The notes under the pieces are model-generated. The model saw nothing but the letters and a program-made list of their open reading frames with translations. It searched no databases and was not told the origin of the DNA. Below are positions 27,560 to 36,110 of a stretch of DNA of 64,000 nucleotides, one piece after another. The stretch spans positions 930,001 through 994,000 of the forward strand of contig JBALVY010000001.1 of the NCBI GenBank assembly GCA_036960375.1, in the 5' to 3' direction. Position numbers and translations under genes: made by a program. How positions within the stretch are numbered: the stretch's first letter is position 1; every line of letters begins with the position of its first letter. This DNA is from CAWVSB01 sp036960375 (GTDB lineage: Bacteria > Pseudomonadota > Gammaproteobacteria > Pseudomonadales > CAWVSB01).

Positions 27560-28480
27560 TTAGTATTCACGTCGGATAATATAACTAGCCAAATTGCGCA
27601 TGTGTTCGGCGGGTGGGCCCAGTGGTATCAGGGCCGCTAGAGCCTGTTCATGTAGTGATTTGGCGAGATTTTTTGATGCGTCCATACCGAGTAAGGCCGG
27701 AAAAGTGGACTTATTCAGTTTATTATCCGCGCCCTGCTTTTTCCCCAGGGTTTTAGTGTCGCTTTCAATATCGAGGATATCGTCTACTACCTGGAAAGCC
27801 AGCCCCATTGCATCAGCTGCTGAATCAATAGCTTGTAGCTGATGAGGGTTAGCTGCTCCCGCTAGCGCCCCCATACGGGCCGCAGCGCGAATAAGAGCGC
27901 CGGTCTTGAGGTTGTGCATGCCGGTAAGCTGCTCAAGGTCGATGCGCTGGCCAGTGGCTTTAAGGTCGATATATTGGCCGCCGACCATTCCTTGAGACCC
28001 ACTGGCCGTGGCCAGTGTTTCAATAATTGCAACAACGGTTGTTGCTGGTGTCTGGTTCAGTTTGGATAGTAATTCAAAAGCTTTGCTTTGCAGTGCGTCT
28101 CCCGCCAGTATTGCCGTAGCCTCATCGAAGGCTATATGGCAGGTCGGTATTCCCCGCCGAAGATCGTCATCATCCATAGCGGGAAGGTCGTCGTGGATTA
28201 ACGAATAGCAGTGCAAGCATTCGACGGCTGCTGCGATGTAATCCAAATCATTGGCGCTGGTCTGGTTTTTGGTGGCGCTTGCCGCCGCATAAGCCATGAC
28301 TGGCCTGACGCGCTTACCGCCGGCTAGCAGGCTGTAGCGCAGAGCCTGGTGAATGCCGGCTAAAGGCAATTCACTCGATTGTTGAGTATAAGGTGAGTCG
28401 GATTGTGCCAGAACGGTGTCTAGTACATGGTCGGTACGCCGACGACAGTCCAATAAAAACTCGGTGAATGTCACAGGCAT
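27560..28480 (-). CDS. ispA: Farnesyl diphosphate synthase (polyprenyl synthetase)
   Basis: 306 aa prenyltransferase that chains IPP onto DMAPP/GPP. The first Asp-rich motif is in LIHDDLPAMDDDDLRRG and the second in VVDDILDIESDTKTLGK; GGKRVRP and GGQYIDL are family sites. The ATG overlaps the xseB stop by one base (TGATG). FPP length specificity is inferred from size and operon. Confidence 0.94.
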   Translation of the reverse strand: MPVTFTEFLLDCRRRTDHVLDTVLAQSDSPYTQQSSELPLAGIHQALRYSLLAGGKRVRPVMAYAAASATKNQTSANDLDYIAAAVECLHCYSLIHDDLPAMDDDDLRRGIPTCHIAFDEATAILAGDALQSKAFELLSKLNQTPATTVVAIIETLATASGSQGMVGGQYIDLKATGQRIDLEQLTGMHNLKTGALIRAAARMGALAGAANPHQLQAIDSAADAMGLAFQVVDDILDIESDTKTLGKKQGADNKLNKSTFPALLGMDASKNLAKSLHEQALAALIPLGPPAEHMRNLASYIIRREY

Positions 28481-28722
28481 CAGGCGTCGTCAGTGTCCAG
28501 TATGTTTGTATCCAGAGGTTCAAGCTGATTGGCTAGCAGAATTTGCACTTTTTGTTCTGCTTTGCTGAGAGCGTCCTGGCAGAGATTAGTCAGTTTTACT
28601 CCCTGCTCGAAAGCGGCCAGGGATTGCTCCAGTGAAAGATCTCCCTGTTCCAATTGCTCTACAATTTGTTCCAGTTCACCGAGACTTGACTCAAAATCCG
28701 GTTTTTTAGTGCCACCTGCCAT
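28480..28722 (-). CDS. xseB: Exodeoxyribonuclease VII small subunit
   Basis: 80 aa from ATG 28722 (MAGGTKKPDFESSL), the usual size; an ATG six codons upstream is also in frame but has no ribosome site. LEQIVEQLEQGDLSLEQSLAAFEQGVKL is the family helix pair, split here at conserved GDLSLE. It binds the large subunit XseA, which is not in the window. First gene of xseB-ispA-dxs. Confidence 0.92.
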   Translation of the reverse strand: MAGGTKKPDFESSLGELEQIVEQLEQGDLSLEQSLAAFEQGVKLTNLCQDALSKAEQKVQILLANQLEPLDTNILDTDDA

Positions 28723-28779
28723 CTCTAGACTCTCTATCATTCGTTTTGAATATCAGTTTAGCAGATTCTAACAAGGGAA

Positions 28780-28845
28780 TTCACTGCTCTGGGAGTGAAA
28801 TCGTGTGTATTAGCAATTGTTATCATCGGCGTTTACGTGTAATTT
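28780..28845 (+). promoter_or_regulatory. Possible promoter and inverted repeat before the DUF4136 lipoprotein
   Basis: TTGTTA (28817-28822), 17-nt spacer, TAATTT (28840-28845). Upstream lies an inverted repeat TTCACT - 8 nt - AGTGAA (28780-28799). This is the divergent gap between xseB and the lipoprotein gene. Weak by-eye prediction. Confidence 0.3.
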
Positions 28846-28878
28846 TAGTCGCATAAATTTGATGGCAGGAAACTGATC

Positions 28879-29463
28879 ATGGTTTTAAGAAATATTCTAG
28901 TGTTAGCGTCAGTAGTATTACTCTCAGCATGTGTCGGTACAAAAACCGATTCGTGGCAATCGCCGGAGTTAGATGGTACTGGTTGGGTGAATTATGGCTG
29001 GAATGCTCCAGCGTTGACGGATAAAAAGAAGTATAGTGACAATATCCGGTTGATTGATGAAGCTGTGCGAGCGGCCGCAAATAGCCAGTTGTCTCGTAAG
29101 GGCTATAAGGAAAATCCCGAAGCGGCACAGTTCAGACTGGATTATCGCGTAGGCAGTGAGGCTTCTGTCGGTCAACTGGCCAGCGCCAGAAATATGTCTG
29201 CTACAGAAATTGCCGAAAGACAATGGCAGGCGCCCTTGGCGGAATATGAGGTCAGTTCGCGCTTTTATACGGCACCCTCTCTCGGATATCAAACCACCAG
29301 TCATTTAAAGCTGACTATTCTGGATGTTTCTACCGGCAAAATTGTCTGGGAGGGCCTCGCCAGTAGAATGTCTGAGCATGACGGCGTTGATTCATCCAAG
29401 ACCCGTAGCAAGATAGGTAATGCGGTTGATAAGCTAATGTCAGGTTTTCCCTCAGTTAAATAA
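28879..29463 (+). CDS. DUF4136-type lipoprotein
   Basis: 194 aa. Signal peptide with lipobox LLSAC, so a lipid-anchored envelope protein. The body (DEAVRAAANSQLSRKGY, FRLDYRVG, GKIVWEGLASRM) follows the DUF4136 pattern seen in many proteobacterial lipoproteins of unknown role. AGGAAA lies before ATG 28879. A hairpin terminator follows, so it is probably monocistronic. Confidence 0.75.
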   Translation: MVLRNILVLASVVLLSACVGTKTDSWQSPELDGTGWVNYGWNAPALTDKKKYSDNIRLIDEAVRAAANSQLSRKGYKENPEAAQFRLDYRVGSEASVGQLASARNMSATEIAERQWQAPLAEYEVSSRFYTAPSLGYQTTSHLKLTILDVSTGKIVWEGLASRMSEHDGVDSSKTRSKIGNAVDKLMSGFPSVK

Positions 29464-29486
29464 TCACTGAGAAGACTAATGTTCAG

Positions 29487-29512
29487 TATCTCGCCCTATT
29501 AAGGGCGGGATA
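29487..29512 (+). terminator. Terminator-like hairpin after the DUF4136 gene
   Basis: TATCTCGCCCT pairs with AGGGCGGGATA (one T-G wobble) around an ATTA loop; an imperfect T-rich stretch follows. It starts 24 nt after the stop at 29463. Confidence 0.65.
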
Positions 29513-29529
29513 TCTATTCCCTTTTATAT

Positions 29530-29697
29530 TTACTCGCTCCCTTTGAGATGCACGTCTCGTTGTGGGAATGGGATAGTCACGTCATTGCGATCAAATGCAG
29601 GCTTGATGTTTTCATGAGTACCAAAGTAAACCGGCCAATAGTTCTCTGACGCACACCATGGCTCAGAGTAATATACGGCCGTTTGAGTATCTGTCAT
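29530..29697 (-). pseudogene. Remnant of an MscS-type mechanosensitive channel, C-terminal piece
   Basis: A 55-codon minus-strand frame from ATG 29697 to TAA 29530. Its end reads NYWPVYFGTHENIKPAFDRN then VTIPFPQRDVHL, which is the end of the cytoplasmic domain of MscS channels. The membrane part and pore are absent, and an in-frame stop lies 12 bases upstream of the ATG. An AGGGA site precedes the ATG, so a short peptide could still be made. I read it as a gene relic; the alternative is a small independent protein. Confidence 0.65.
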
Positions 29698-29756
29698 GTT
29701 ATCCCTGTTTTAGTCAGGCTATAATATCGCCTCAAAAATATTCAGGATGATTTACC

Positions 29757-30611
29757 TTGTTATTGTTTAAGCGTTTAGCCTGCTTAATGGCCCTTGTTTT
29801 ACTATCAGCCTGCTCTAGTCTTATAGCTAATCAGACTAGCCAGTTGGCGGATAATATCTCTATAGCGATCTATAATAATGGAGATATTGAGTCTGTTGGC
29901 CAGGCGATTCCCACATTTCTGGTGCTCATCGATAGCATGATAGAGGGTAGTCCAGAGAGTACTTCCCTATTGAGGGCCGGGGCACAGTTGAATGATGCCT
30001 ATGCCGGATCGTTTGTTGAGCAGGAAAGTCGTAAGAAACTGATTAGCGATAAAGCGCTGGGTTATGCCCGCAAATCAGCCTGTTTTGAACGAAGTGGATT
30101 TTGTGATCTGGACAGTATTCCTTTTACCGAATTTGAATCCAGATTGAAGGCCGCAGGAGCCGGAGATATTCCGGCGATTTATACGCTGGCTGTGACTTGG
30201 TTGAATTGGATACAGATTCATAGTGATGACTGGAGTGCGGTTACCGGATTGGCCCGAGTAGAACGTTTATTGGATCGCGTAGTCGAATTAGATGATGCCT
30301 ATGATAATGGCATGGCTCATTTGTACCTCGGAGGTATTGCGGCGTTGCTACCACCAGCGCTGGGCGGCAAGCCTGAGGTGAGTCGAGAGCACTTTGAGAA
30401 AGCCATAGAGATTTCCGAAGGCAAGAATTTGATGGCCAAGGTGGTCTACGCACAGATGTATGCGCGTATGATGTTTGATGAAGATCTGCATCAAACACTA
30501 TTGCAAGACGTATTAGGCGCCGACCCAGACGTGCCAAATTTTGTTTTGATGAATCACTTGGCGCAACGCCAGGCAGCTGAGTTGATGGCATCGGCGCCAG
30601 ACTATTTTTAA
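29757..30611 (+). CDS. TatT-like TPR lipoprotein of a TRAP transporter
   Basis: 284 aa from TTG 29757 (AGGATG upstream). Signal peptide with lipobox LLSAC gives a lipid-anchored periplasmic protein. The rest is helical with TPR-like repeats (MAHLYLGGIAALLPP, GGKPEVSREHFEKAIEISEGKNL) and fits the TRAP T-component (TatT) family. It is the first gene of tatT-dctP-dctQ-dctM. T components are known to form a complex with the substrate-binding protein in the TatPT-type systems. Confidence 0.78.
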   Translation: MLLFKRLACLMALVLLSACSSLIANQTSQLADNISIAIYNNGDIESVGQAIPTFLVLIDSMIEGSPESTSLLRAGAQLNDAYAGSFVEQESRKKLISDKALGYARKSACFERSGFCDLDSIPFTEFESRLKAAGAGDIPAIYTLAVTWLNWIQIHSDDWSAVTGLARVERLLDRVVELDDAYDNGMAHLYLGGIAALLPPALGGKPEVSREHFEKAIEISEGKNLMAKVVYAQMYARMMFDEDLHQTLLQDVLGADPDVPNFVLMNHLAQRQAAELMASAPDYF

Positions 30612-30623
30612 GGAAGTATCGTA

Positions 30624-31646
30624 ATGGGTGTTAAGATCGCAATTATTAGAGTATTCATGTTGTTTTTGGTCTGTGCTGGAACAGTACACGGGGCAACTAT
30701 AAAAGTGGCTACTTTGTCACCTGACGGCAGCGCATGGATGAAAATTATGCGAGCCGCGGGTAAAGATGTCGCAGTTCAAACCGAAAATCGAGTGAAATTT
30801 CGTTTTTATCCCGGTGGCGTAATGGGTAATGATGAAGTGGTGCTACGTAAAATTCGTATTGGTCAGTTGCAGGGTGCGGCAGTGCCTGGCGGCGCATTGG
30901 CTTCCTTATATCCCGATTCCGAAGTATATAACTTGCCTCTGAAATTCCTTAACTTTGATGAGGTAGATTATGTCCGTTCAAAGATGGACAGCAAGATAGT
31001 CAAAGGTTTTGAAGATAACGGTTTTGTGACCTTTGGTTTGGCTGAGGGCGGCTTTGCCTATGTTATGTCCCGCCGCCCGATAGTCACTACCAAGGATTTG
31101 TCTGGCGGTAAAGTGTGGATACCCAGCAACGACCCTTCTGCCTTGCGAGTGGTGCAAACCTATGGCGTATCACCGATACCTCTGGCTCTGCCCGATGTTT
31201 TGGCTGGCCTGCAAACCGGTTTGCTCGATACAGTTGCATCATCACCTATCGCCACTATAGCCTTGCAGTGGCACACGCAGGTAACACACCTTAGCGATAT
31301 TCCGGTTATGTACTTCTACGCGACTTTGGCAATAGATAAAAAAGTCTTCAAGCGATTTTCCCCTGAGGACCAGGCCACAGTGAGAAAAATCATGGGGCAG
31401 GCATTTGTCGATATCGACAGACAAAACCGCAAAGACAATGAGGCTGCATATCAGGCTTTACTTAATCAGGGTATTACTTTGGTCTCAGCAGAAGGCGCCG
31501 ATCGCGAAGAATGGTATAGCGTTGCCAGTAAGGCCGAAAAAAACGTGATTGATAAGGGCTATATTTCACAGGAAATGTATCAGGAGTTTGAAGGCCATTT
31601 ACAGGATTTTCGTAATCAAGCTGGGCAGATTAGGGTCAATGAATAA
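30624..31646 (+). CDS. TRAP transporter substrate-binding protein (DctP family)
   Basis: 340 aa periplasmic protein with a signal peptide ending near VHGA. ATIKVATLSPDGSAW, FRFYPGGVMGNDEVVLRKIRIGQLQ and GGKVWIPSNDP are DctP-family segments. In carboxylate-binding members the last motif holds a conserved Arg (usually R-V-P); here it reads W-I-P. With a TatT partner this points to a non-carboxylate, perhaps hydrophobic, ligand. AAGGAAGT precedes ATG 30624. Confidence 0.85.
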   Translation: MGVKIAIIRVFMLFLVCAGTVHGATIKVATLSPDGSAWMKIMRAAGKDVAVQTENRVKFRFYPGGVMGNDEVVLRKIRIGQLQGAAVPGGALASLYPDSEVYNLPLKFLNFDEVDYVRSKMDSKIVKGFEDNGFVTFGLAEGGFAYVMSRRPIVTTKDLSGGKVWIPSNDPSALRVVQTYGVSPIPLALPDVLAGLQTGLLDTVASSPIATIALQWHTQVTHLSDIPVMYFYATLAIDKKVFKRFSPEDQATVRKIMGQAFVDIDRQNRKDNEAAYQALLNQGITLVSAEGADREEWYSVASKAEKNVIDKGYISQEMYQEFEGHLQDFRNQAGQIRVNE

Positions 31647-32112
31647 GTCTATTCGGCTGTTTCATTTTCTTGAGGACGCTCTGTTATACCTGATAACCGC
31701 AGGGCTTATCGGTTTGGCAATCCTTCAGATTTGGCTGCGTAATGTTCACGACTCGGGCATATATTGGGGCGATTCCGCTCTTAGAGTGTTTGTATTCTGG
31801 TTGGCTATGGTTGGCGCTATGGTAGCCAGCAGGGAGTCAGGTCATATATCAATTGACGCTTTTACCCATTACCTGCGTCCTGCTCAGCGCCGGATGCTCG
31901 GTGTATTAACTTCACTTTTTAGCGCGTTTATCTGTTTGTTGGCTGCATGGTATTGTTTGGCGTTTGTACTGGATGAGCGTGAGTACGGAGATATCGCCTT
32001 CGCTCAAGTTCCTGTATGGATTTGTGAGGCTATCATCCCAGTGGCTTTGGCCACTATGGGGCTGCGCTTTCTTATTCAGATTTTTGTACCACTGCCAGAG
32101 ACAAAAAGCTGA
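31639..32112 (+). CDS. TRAP transporter small permease (DctQ family)
   Basis: 157 aa with four predicted transmembrane helices (LLYLITAGLIGLAILQIW; FWLAMVGAMVASRESGHI; ML-GVLTSLFSAFICLL; VPVALATMGL region). The ESGHISID segment is the DctQ signature. ATG 31639 overlaps the dctP end by 8 nt and is preceded by AGGG. Partner of the large permease; the frame open further upstream lies inside dctP. Confidence 0.88.
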   Translation: MNKSIRLFHFLEDALLYLITAGLIGLAILQIWLRNVHDSGIYWGDSALRVFVFWLAMVGAMVASRESGHISIDAFTHYLRPAQRRMLGVLTSLFSAFICLLAAWYCLAFVLDEREYGDIAFAQVPVWICEAIIPVALATMGLRFLIQIFVPLPETKS

Positions 32113-33395
32113 TGGAGTTACTGCTAGGTATTATTCTGATCTTGCTGCTGGCCATCTCCGGTACGCCTATTTTTGTCGTTATTCTGTCGCTGGCAATGCT
32201 GGGTTTTTACGTTGCTGATGTACCATTAATGGTTATCGCGGTTGAGCTTTATCGCATTAGCGATACGCCTTTGCTATTGGCTTTGCCCCTATTCACTTTG
32301 GCAGGTTATTTGCTGGCTGAGAGCAATAGCTCTACCCGATTGGTTAATGTAACCCAGGCTTTAATAGGCTGGCTGCCAGGCGGCCTGTCAATGATTGCCT
32401 TCATTACCTGCGCGATGTTTACCGCATTTACCGGTGCCTCGGGTGTGACCATAGTGGCGGTTGGCGCATTACTTTATCCCGCTTTGCAGCAGGTAGGTTA
32501 TAGCGAGCGATACAGTCTCGGTCTGGTGACGACATCAGGCAGCCTTGGTTTGCTGTTGGCGCCATCTTTACCCCTAATTCTATACGGCATTATGGCTCAG
32601 CAAATGGGTGTGGGAGAGCCGTTTACTATTCAACAGCTCTTTGTGGCCGGCGTGATACCCGCGTTGTTAATGGTTGTACTGCTATCGGTCTGGAGCTTGT
32701 GGCATAACCGTGGCAGGCAGATTGCCATGCAGAAGTTTGAAGCAGGAAACGTGCGTAGTGCTTTGTGGGAGGCTCGCTGGGAAATACCTTTGCCGCTATT
32801 TGTTATTGGCGGCATATACGGCGGTTTTTTCGCCGTCTCTGAAACAGCAGCTGTCATCGCTCTGTATGTTCTTATTGTTGAGGTCTTCATCTACAAGGAA
32901 GTGAGTTTAAGGCAGTTGCCCGGTGTAGTGCGACGCGCCGTCGCTATGGTTGGTGGCATCATTCTCATTCTCGGTGTTTCGCTGGCCTTCACTAACGTAC
33001 TGGTTGACGCAGAGGTTCCTACCAAGGCATTTGAATTAATTCAGTCAGTTGTGAAGGACAAATGGACGTTCCTGATACTGCTGAATATCTTCTTGCTGAT
33101 TCTGGGCGCGATACTCGACATATTTTCGGCTATCGTGATTATGGTTCCCATCTTGCTGCCCGTTGCCGTGGCATACGGTATTGACCCGGTGCATTTAGGC
33201 ATTATTTTCCTCGCCAATATGCAGATAGGCTATTTTACCCCCCCAGTCGGTATGAATTTGTTTATCGCCAGCTATCGCTTTAACAAACCTATTACAGAGC
33301 TCTATAAAGCCGCGCTGCCGTTTATGGCTGTTTTAATAGTTGCCTTGCTACTGATTACTTATATCCCCTGGTTGAGCCTGGGTCTAATTCGATAA
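32112..33395 (+). CDS. TRAP transporter large permease (DctM family)
   Basis: 427 aa, about 11-13 transmembrane helices. FTGASGVTIVAVGALLYPAL and FLANMQIGYFTPPVGMNLF are diagnostic DctM segments. It is the sodium-coupled transport subunit. The ATG overlaps the dctQ stop (TGATG). Its last 12 nt overlap the convergent TetR gene. Confidence 0.92.
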   Translation: MELLLGIILILLLAISGTPIFVVILSLAMLGFYVADVPLMVIAVELYRISDTPLLLALPLFTLAGYLLAESNSSTRLVNVTQALIGWLPGGLSMIAFITCAMFTAFTGASGVTIVAVGALLYPALQQVGYSERYSLGLVTTSGSLGLLLAPSLPLILYGIMAQQMGVGEPFTIQQLFVAGVIPALLMVVLLSVWSLWHNRGRQIAMQKFEAGNVRSALWEARWEIPLPLFVIGGIYGGFFAVSETAAVIALYVLIVEVFIYKEVSLRQLPGVVRRAVAMVGGIILILGVSLAFTNVLVDAEVPTKAFELIQSVVKDKWTFLILLNIFLLILGAILDIFSAIVIMVPILLPVAVAYGIDPVHLGIIFLANMQIGYFTPPVGMNLFIASYRFNKPITELYKAALPFMAVLIVALLLITYIPWLSLGLIR

Positions 33396-34052
33396 GCTTT
33401 CTATTGAGGCTTTGGCCGACAGCCCGGCGCTAATGAAAGAGATTAGTCCGTGAACCCTCTCAGTGAACGATACCTGTTGCCTGGCGGTACTTGGTTGCTG
33501 TAGGGCGGGCGGCAACCAATCAATGGCGTCTTGTAATAGCAGGTGTTCAGCAAAGCCAAGGCGAAGTTTTACTTCTGTATCAGGTAAATCAGGACACGCC
33601 GTAGTTAATAATTGGGGCAGATCAATATCGGATGTTTCGTAATGGATTTTCTTGATCTGAAGCAGCTGTGGTGATCTGTCGGCATACAGGCGTGATATTA
33701 ATCGAATATAGTCTCCGCCCGTTTCAGCGTTGTCAGTAGCAAAATCAGCCAGCGGTTGAACTATCAGGCACGCTATTTGTAACGCAGAGATGGGTGTCTG
33801 TTTGATGTTTAAATTGGAATACAGTGCCTCTCTTCGTTGCTCGACATCGTTTATACGCCTAACAATGATTGCTTCAATCAGGCTTTCTTTGTTGCCAAAA
33901 TGGTAGTGTAAAATTCCCGGGCTTAAGCCTGCGGCTGAATTAATGGAACGGATAGAAACACCTTCAATACTTTTTTGAGCGAATAGCCGCTCGGCAACAT
34001 CGAGTAACTTTTCCCTAGTAGATGCTGAGTGTGTTTCTGCGGCATTGACCAT
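33384..34052 (-). CDS. TetR/AcrR-family regulator
   Basis: 222 aa. The N-terminal helix-turn-helix reads LLDVAERLFAQKSIEGVSIR then INSAAGLSPGILHYHFGNKESLIEAI. The ligand domain is not recognisable by eye. GGAG precedes ATG 34052. The next gene upstream is the SRPBCC protein on the same strand, 142 nt away; a small palindrome lies in that gap. It could govern itself and the SRPBCC/thioesterase pair. Confidence 0.85.
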   Translation of the reverse strand: MVNAAETHSASTREKLLDVAERLFAQKSIEGVSIRSINSAAGLSPGILHYHFGNKESLIEAIIVRRINDVEQRREALYSNLNIKQTPISALQIACLIVQPLADFATDNAETGGDYIRLISRLYADRSPQLLQIKKIHYETSDIDLPQLLTTACPDLPDTEVKLRLGFAEHLLLQDAIDWLPPALQQPSTARQQVSFTERVHGLISFISAGLSAKASIESLSN

Positions 34053-34095
34053 GTATTTGCTCCAGTATAGTACTAAATGATTCTAGTCGATCAAC

Positions 34096-34106
34096 TGATT
34101 AAATCA
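34096..34106. promoter_or_regulatory. Candidate TetR operator
   Basis: TGATT-A-AATCA, a perfect 5-bp palindrome. It lies between the TetR start and the end of the SRPBCC gene, with TCAACTG repeated directly on each side (34091 and 34104). Short, so only suggestive. Confidence 0.25.
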
Positions 34107-34194
34107 ACTGTCCCATCTGGAGTAGATTTAGTGCCTTTTTGTTATCGGCCTGATAGGGCTGATGGCAGAAAATTACTACCAATGGCATAACATG

Positions 34195-34683
34195 TTAAGG
34201 ATTCTGTTTAACGTAATCCGCAAGGTTGTTAGCCATGGATTGAACCGACTTGGCCATAAAAGGTTTGATAATTGCCAACATTATTTTGCTGAAACCGGCT
34301 GGCTCCATAGCCATTATCCAGCGCATATGGCAGCGGCCATTGCCCAGGTCAGTGACTTGGTAGTCCTCGCCAAAGGCTTCAATGCTTTTTTTATTGCAGC
34401 CGACGAACTTAAAGGCCATGTGTTTGCCTCTTTCCCACGCAATAAACTCTTCATAACCCTCCATCTTTCCGGCCATAAATACCGTGCGGGTGGTACCCAG
34501 ACCAAATGGCTGAGGAGAGGTCCATTCCACCTTTTTTATCGCTGGTGCCCAGACTGTCCAGGCGTGGGCGTCTTCAAATATTTCAAATAATCGCTCCGGC
34601 GTACATTCGAGATCTACTTCTGCAGGAAAAATGTATTTAGCGTTATCAAAGAAATTCAGATCAATGTCTCGAGTTGGGAACAT
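34195..34683 (-). CDS. SRPBCC/polyketide-cyclase-like protein
   Basis: 162 aa. The pattern LECTPERLFEIFEDAHAW, W-A-P-A-I-KKVEW, GLGTTRTVFM, and a C-terminal long helix (MLAIIKPFMAKSVQSMANNL) is that of START/SRPBCC hydrophobic-pocket proteins. No catalytic residues define the role. GAGGTG lies before ATG 34683. It follows the thioesterase gene by 19 nt on the same strand, so the two are probably co-transcribed. Confidence 0.7.
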   Translation of the reverse strand: MFPTRDIDLNFFDNAKYIFPAEVDLECTPERLFEIFEDAHAWTVWAPAIKKVEWTSPQPFGLGTTRTVFMAGKMEGYEEFIAWERGKHMAFKFVGCNKKSIEAFGEDYQVTDLGNGRCHMRWIMAMEPAGFSKIMLAIIKPFMAKSVQSMANNLADYVKQNP

Positions 34684-34702
34684 GTATCACCTCTTTATAA
34701 TT

Positions 34703-35122
34703 TTAATTTTGAATGCTTAGAAATTGATTCAGTTTTTCGCGCATGCTGTCTGGAATAGCCAATGGCCGTTGTTTTTCTCCGTCAGTCCACACCATGGTAA
34801 ATAGTGCTTTTGTACATAAACGATGGCCATCGGTATTGTATAGCTGCTGGCTAATGGTGTAGCTGGTATTACCAATATGGCTTATGCGTGTTTCCACACA
34901 TACCCGAGCGGGGTAATGAATGGGCTGTAAATACATACATTCGGTTTTAAGCAGCACCGGTCCGTCTGTTTTGCCATCTATACGAATGCCAGTGTCCATG
35001 AAAAACCCGACCCGCGCAGACTCAAAGTAGCTGAGGTAACTCACATTATTGACATGCATCATCAGATCCATGTCTCCCCAACGTACGTCGGTGAAGTATT
35101 TATGAAATTTGTTCGAATTCAT
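34703..35122 (-). CDS. Acyl-CoA thioesterase, hotdog fold (4HBT/YbgC-like)
   Basis: 139 aa. DVRWGDMDLMMHVNNVSYLS is the 4HBT signature with the catalytic Asp region and HVNN; YFESAR follows. This type hydrolyses acyl-CoA esters. The first gene of a pair with the SRPBCC protein. Substrate unknown. Confidence 0.82.
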   Translation of the reverse strand: MNSNKFHKYFTDVRWGDMDLMMHVNNVSYLSYFESARVGFFMDTGIRIDGKTDGPVLLKTECMYLQPIHYPARVCVETRISHIGNTSYTISQQLYNTDGHRLCTKALFTMVWTDGEKQRPLAIPDSMREKLNQFLSIQN

Positions 35123-35219
35123 AGCGCTTAACTCAATGGTAATTATTTTGGCTGTGACCTCAGCCTCTCTGGACGTACTATAACGATATTCAATTTAAAT
35201 TACTCTACGAGTGTCGTCT

Positions 35220-36104
35220 ATGAAAATTGGTATATGTCTCCCATATATGAAGCCAGAGTATGATCGTGAGGCTCTATTTCAGTGGTGTCGTCGCATTGAC
35301 GAGGGGCCGTTCCATAGCCTGTCCTGCGGTGAGCGGATCACCGGTTATACCTACGACATGAGGGTGATGCTTTCTGCTGCAGCGGTTCTTACCGAGCGGG
35401 TGCGGATCAATACAACCCTCTATGTATTACCGATGCACAATGCGGTGCAGGTGGCCAAGGAAATCGCGACGTTAGATGTGCTGTCGGGCGGTCGGGTGGA
35501 TATGACTATTGGCGTCGGGGGCAGGGAAAAAGACTATCAGGCTGTTGGCGCAAGTTTTTATAAGCGCCATCAGCGGATGGAGCAGCAGGTGGCTGAAATG
35601 CGAAGTATATGGGCTCAGCAGCCGCCATTTGAGGGCGCTGACCCGGTCGGTCCAATACCTCTGCAGTCAGGTGGCCCCAAGATTCTGGTCGGCGCTATGG
35701 GCCCAAAGAGTATGGCGCGCTGTGCTCGTTATGCAGATGGTATCTATGCATTTTCGATGAATGGTGAGAAACATGAGATCGACAAAATGTTCAATATGGC
35801 TGATGACGCCTGGCGGCAGGCTGGGCGCGACAGCAAACCCTATAGACTAGGCGGATTTTGGTATACCTTGGCGCAGGAGCAGGCGGCGAATAAGTTACAG
35901 TCCTATGTTTTTGATTACCTGCAAATTGCCGGTGATGAGATCGCCCGCATGGTGGCAGATACCATGACTCGCCATAGCGAGGCTGAAGTAATGGCGGGTT
36001 TGGATGCAATGGAAGCGGCAGGCTGCGAAGAGCTGTTCATGGTGCCCGCAACCGCGGAAATTGCCGAGGTGGATCGCCTGGCAGAAATTATTGCCAGGCG
36101 TTAG
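35220..36104 (+). CDS. Luciferase-like (LLM) flavin oxidoreductase
   Basis: 294 aa TIM-barrel protein of the bacterial luciferase/F420-type family. MKIGICLPYM start, VRINTTLYVLPMHNAVQVAK, ATLDVLSGGRVDMTIGVGGREKD and the GGPKILVGAMGPKSM segment are family marks. The cofactor may be FMN or F420 and cannot be told. I choose ATG 35220; GTG 35211 is three codons upstream. It is divergent from the thioesterase and ends 6 nt from phoH. Confidence 0.8.
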   Translation: MKIGICLPYMKPEYDREALFQWCRRIDEGPFHSLSCGERITGYTYDMRVMLSAAAVLTERVRINTTLYVLPMHNAVQVAKEIATLDVLSGGRVDMTIGVGGREKDYQAVGASFYKRHQRMEQQVAEMRSIWAQQPPFEGADPVGPIPLQSGGPKILVGAMGPKSMARCARYADGIYAFSMNGEKHEIDKMFNMADDAWRQAGRDSKPYRLGGFWYTLAQEQAANKLQSYVFDYLQIAGDEIARMVADTMTRHSEAEVMAGLDAMEAAGCEELFMVPATAEIAEVDRLAEIIARR

Positions 36105-36110
36105 TCGGCT

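Noticed and set aside
34162..34590. 142-codon plus-strand frame over the SRPBCC gene
   Set aside because: The minus-strand frame has GAGGTG, a good start and the family pattern; this one is its shadow.
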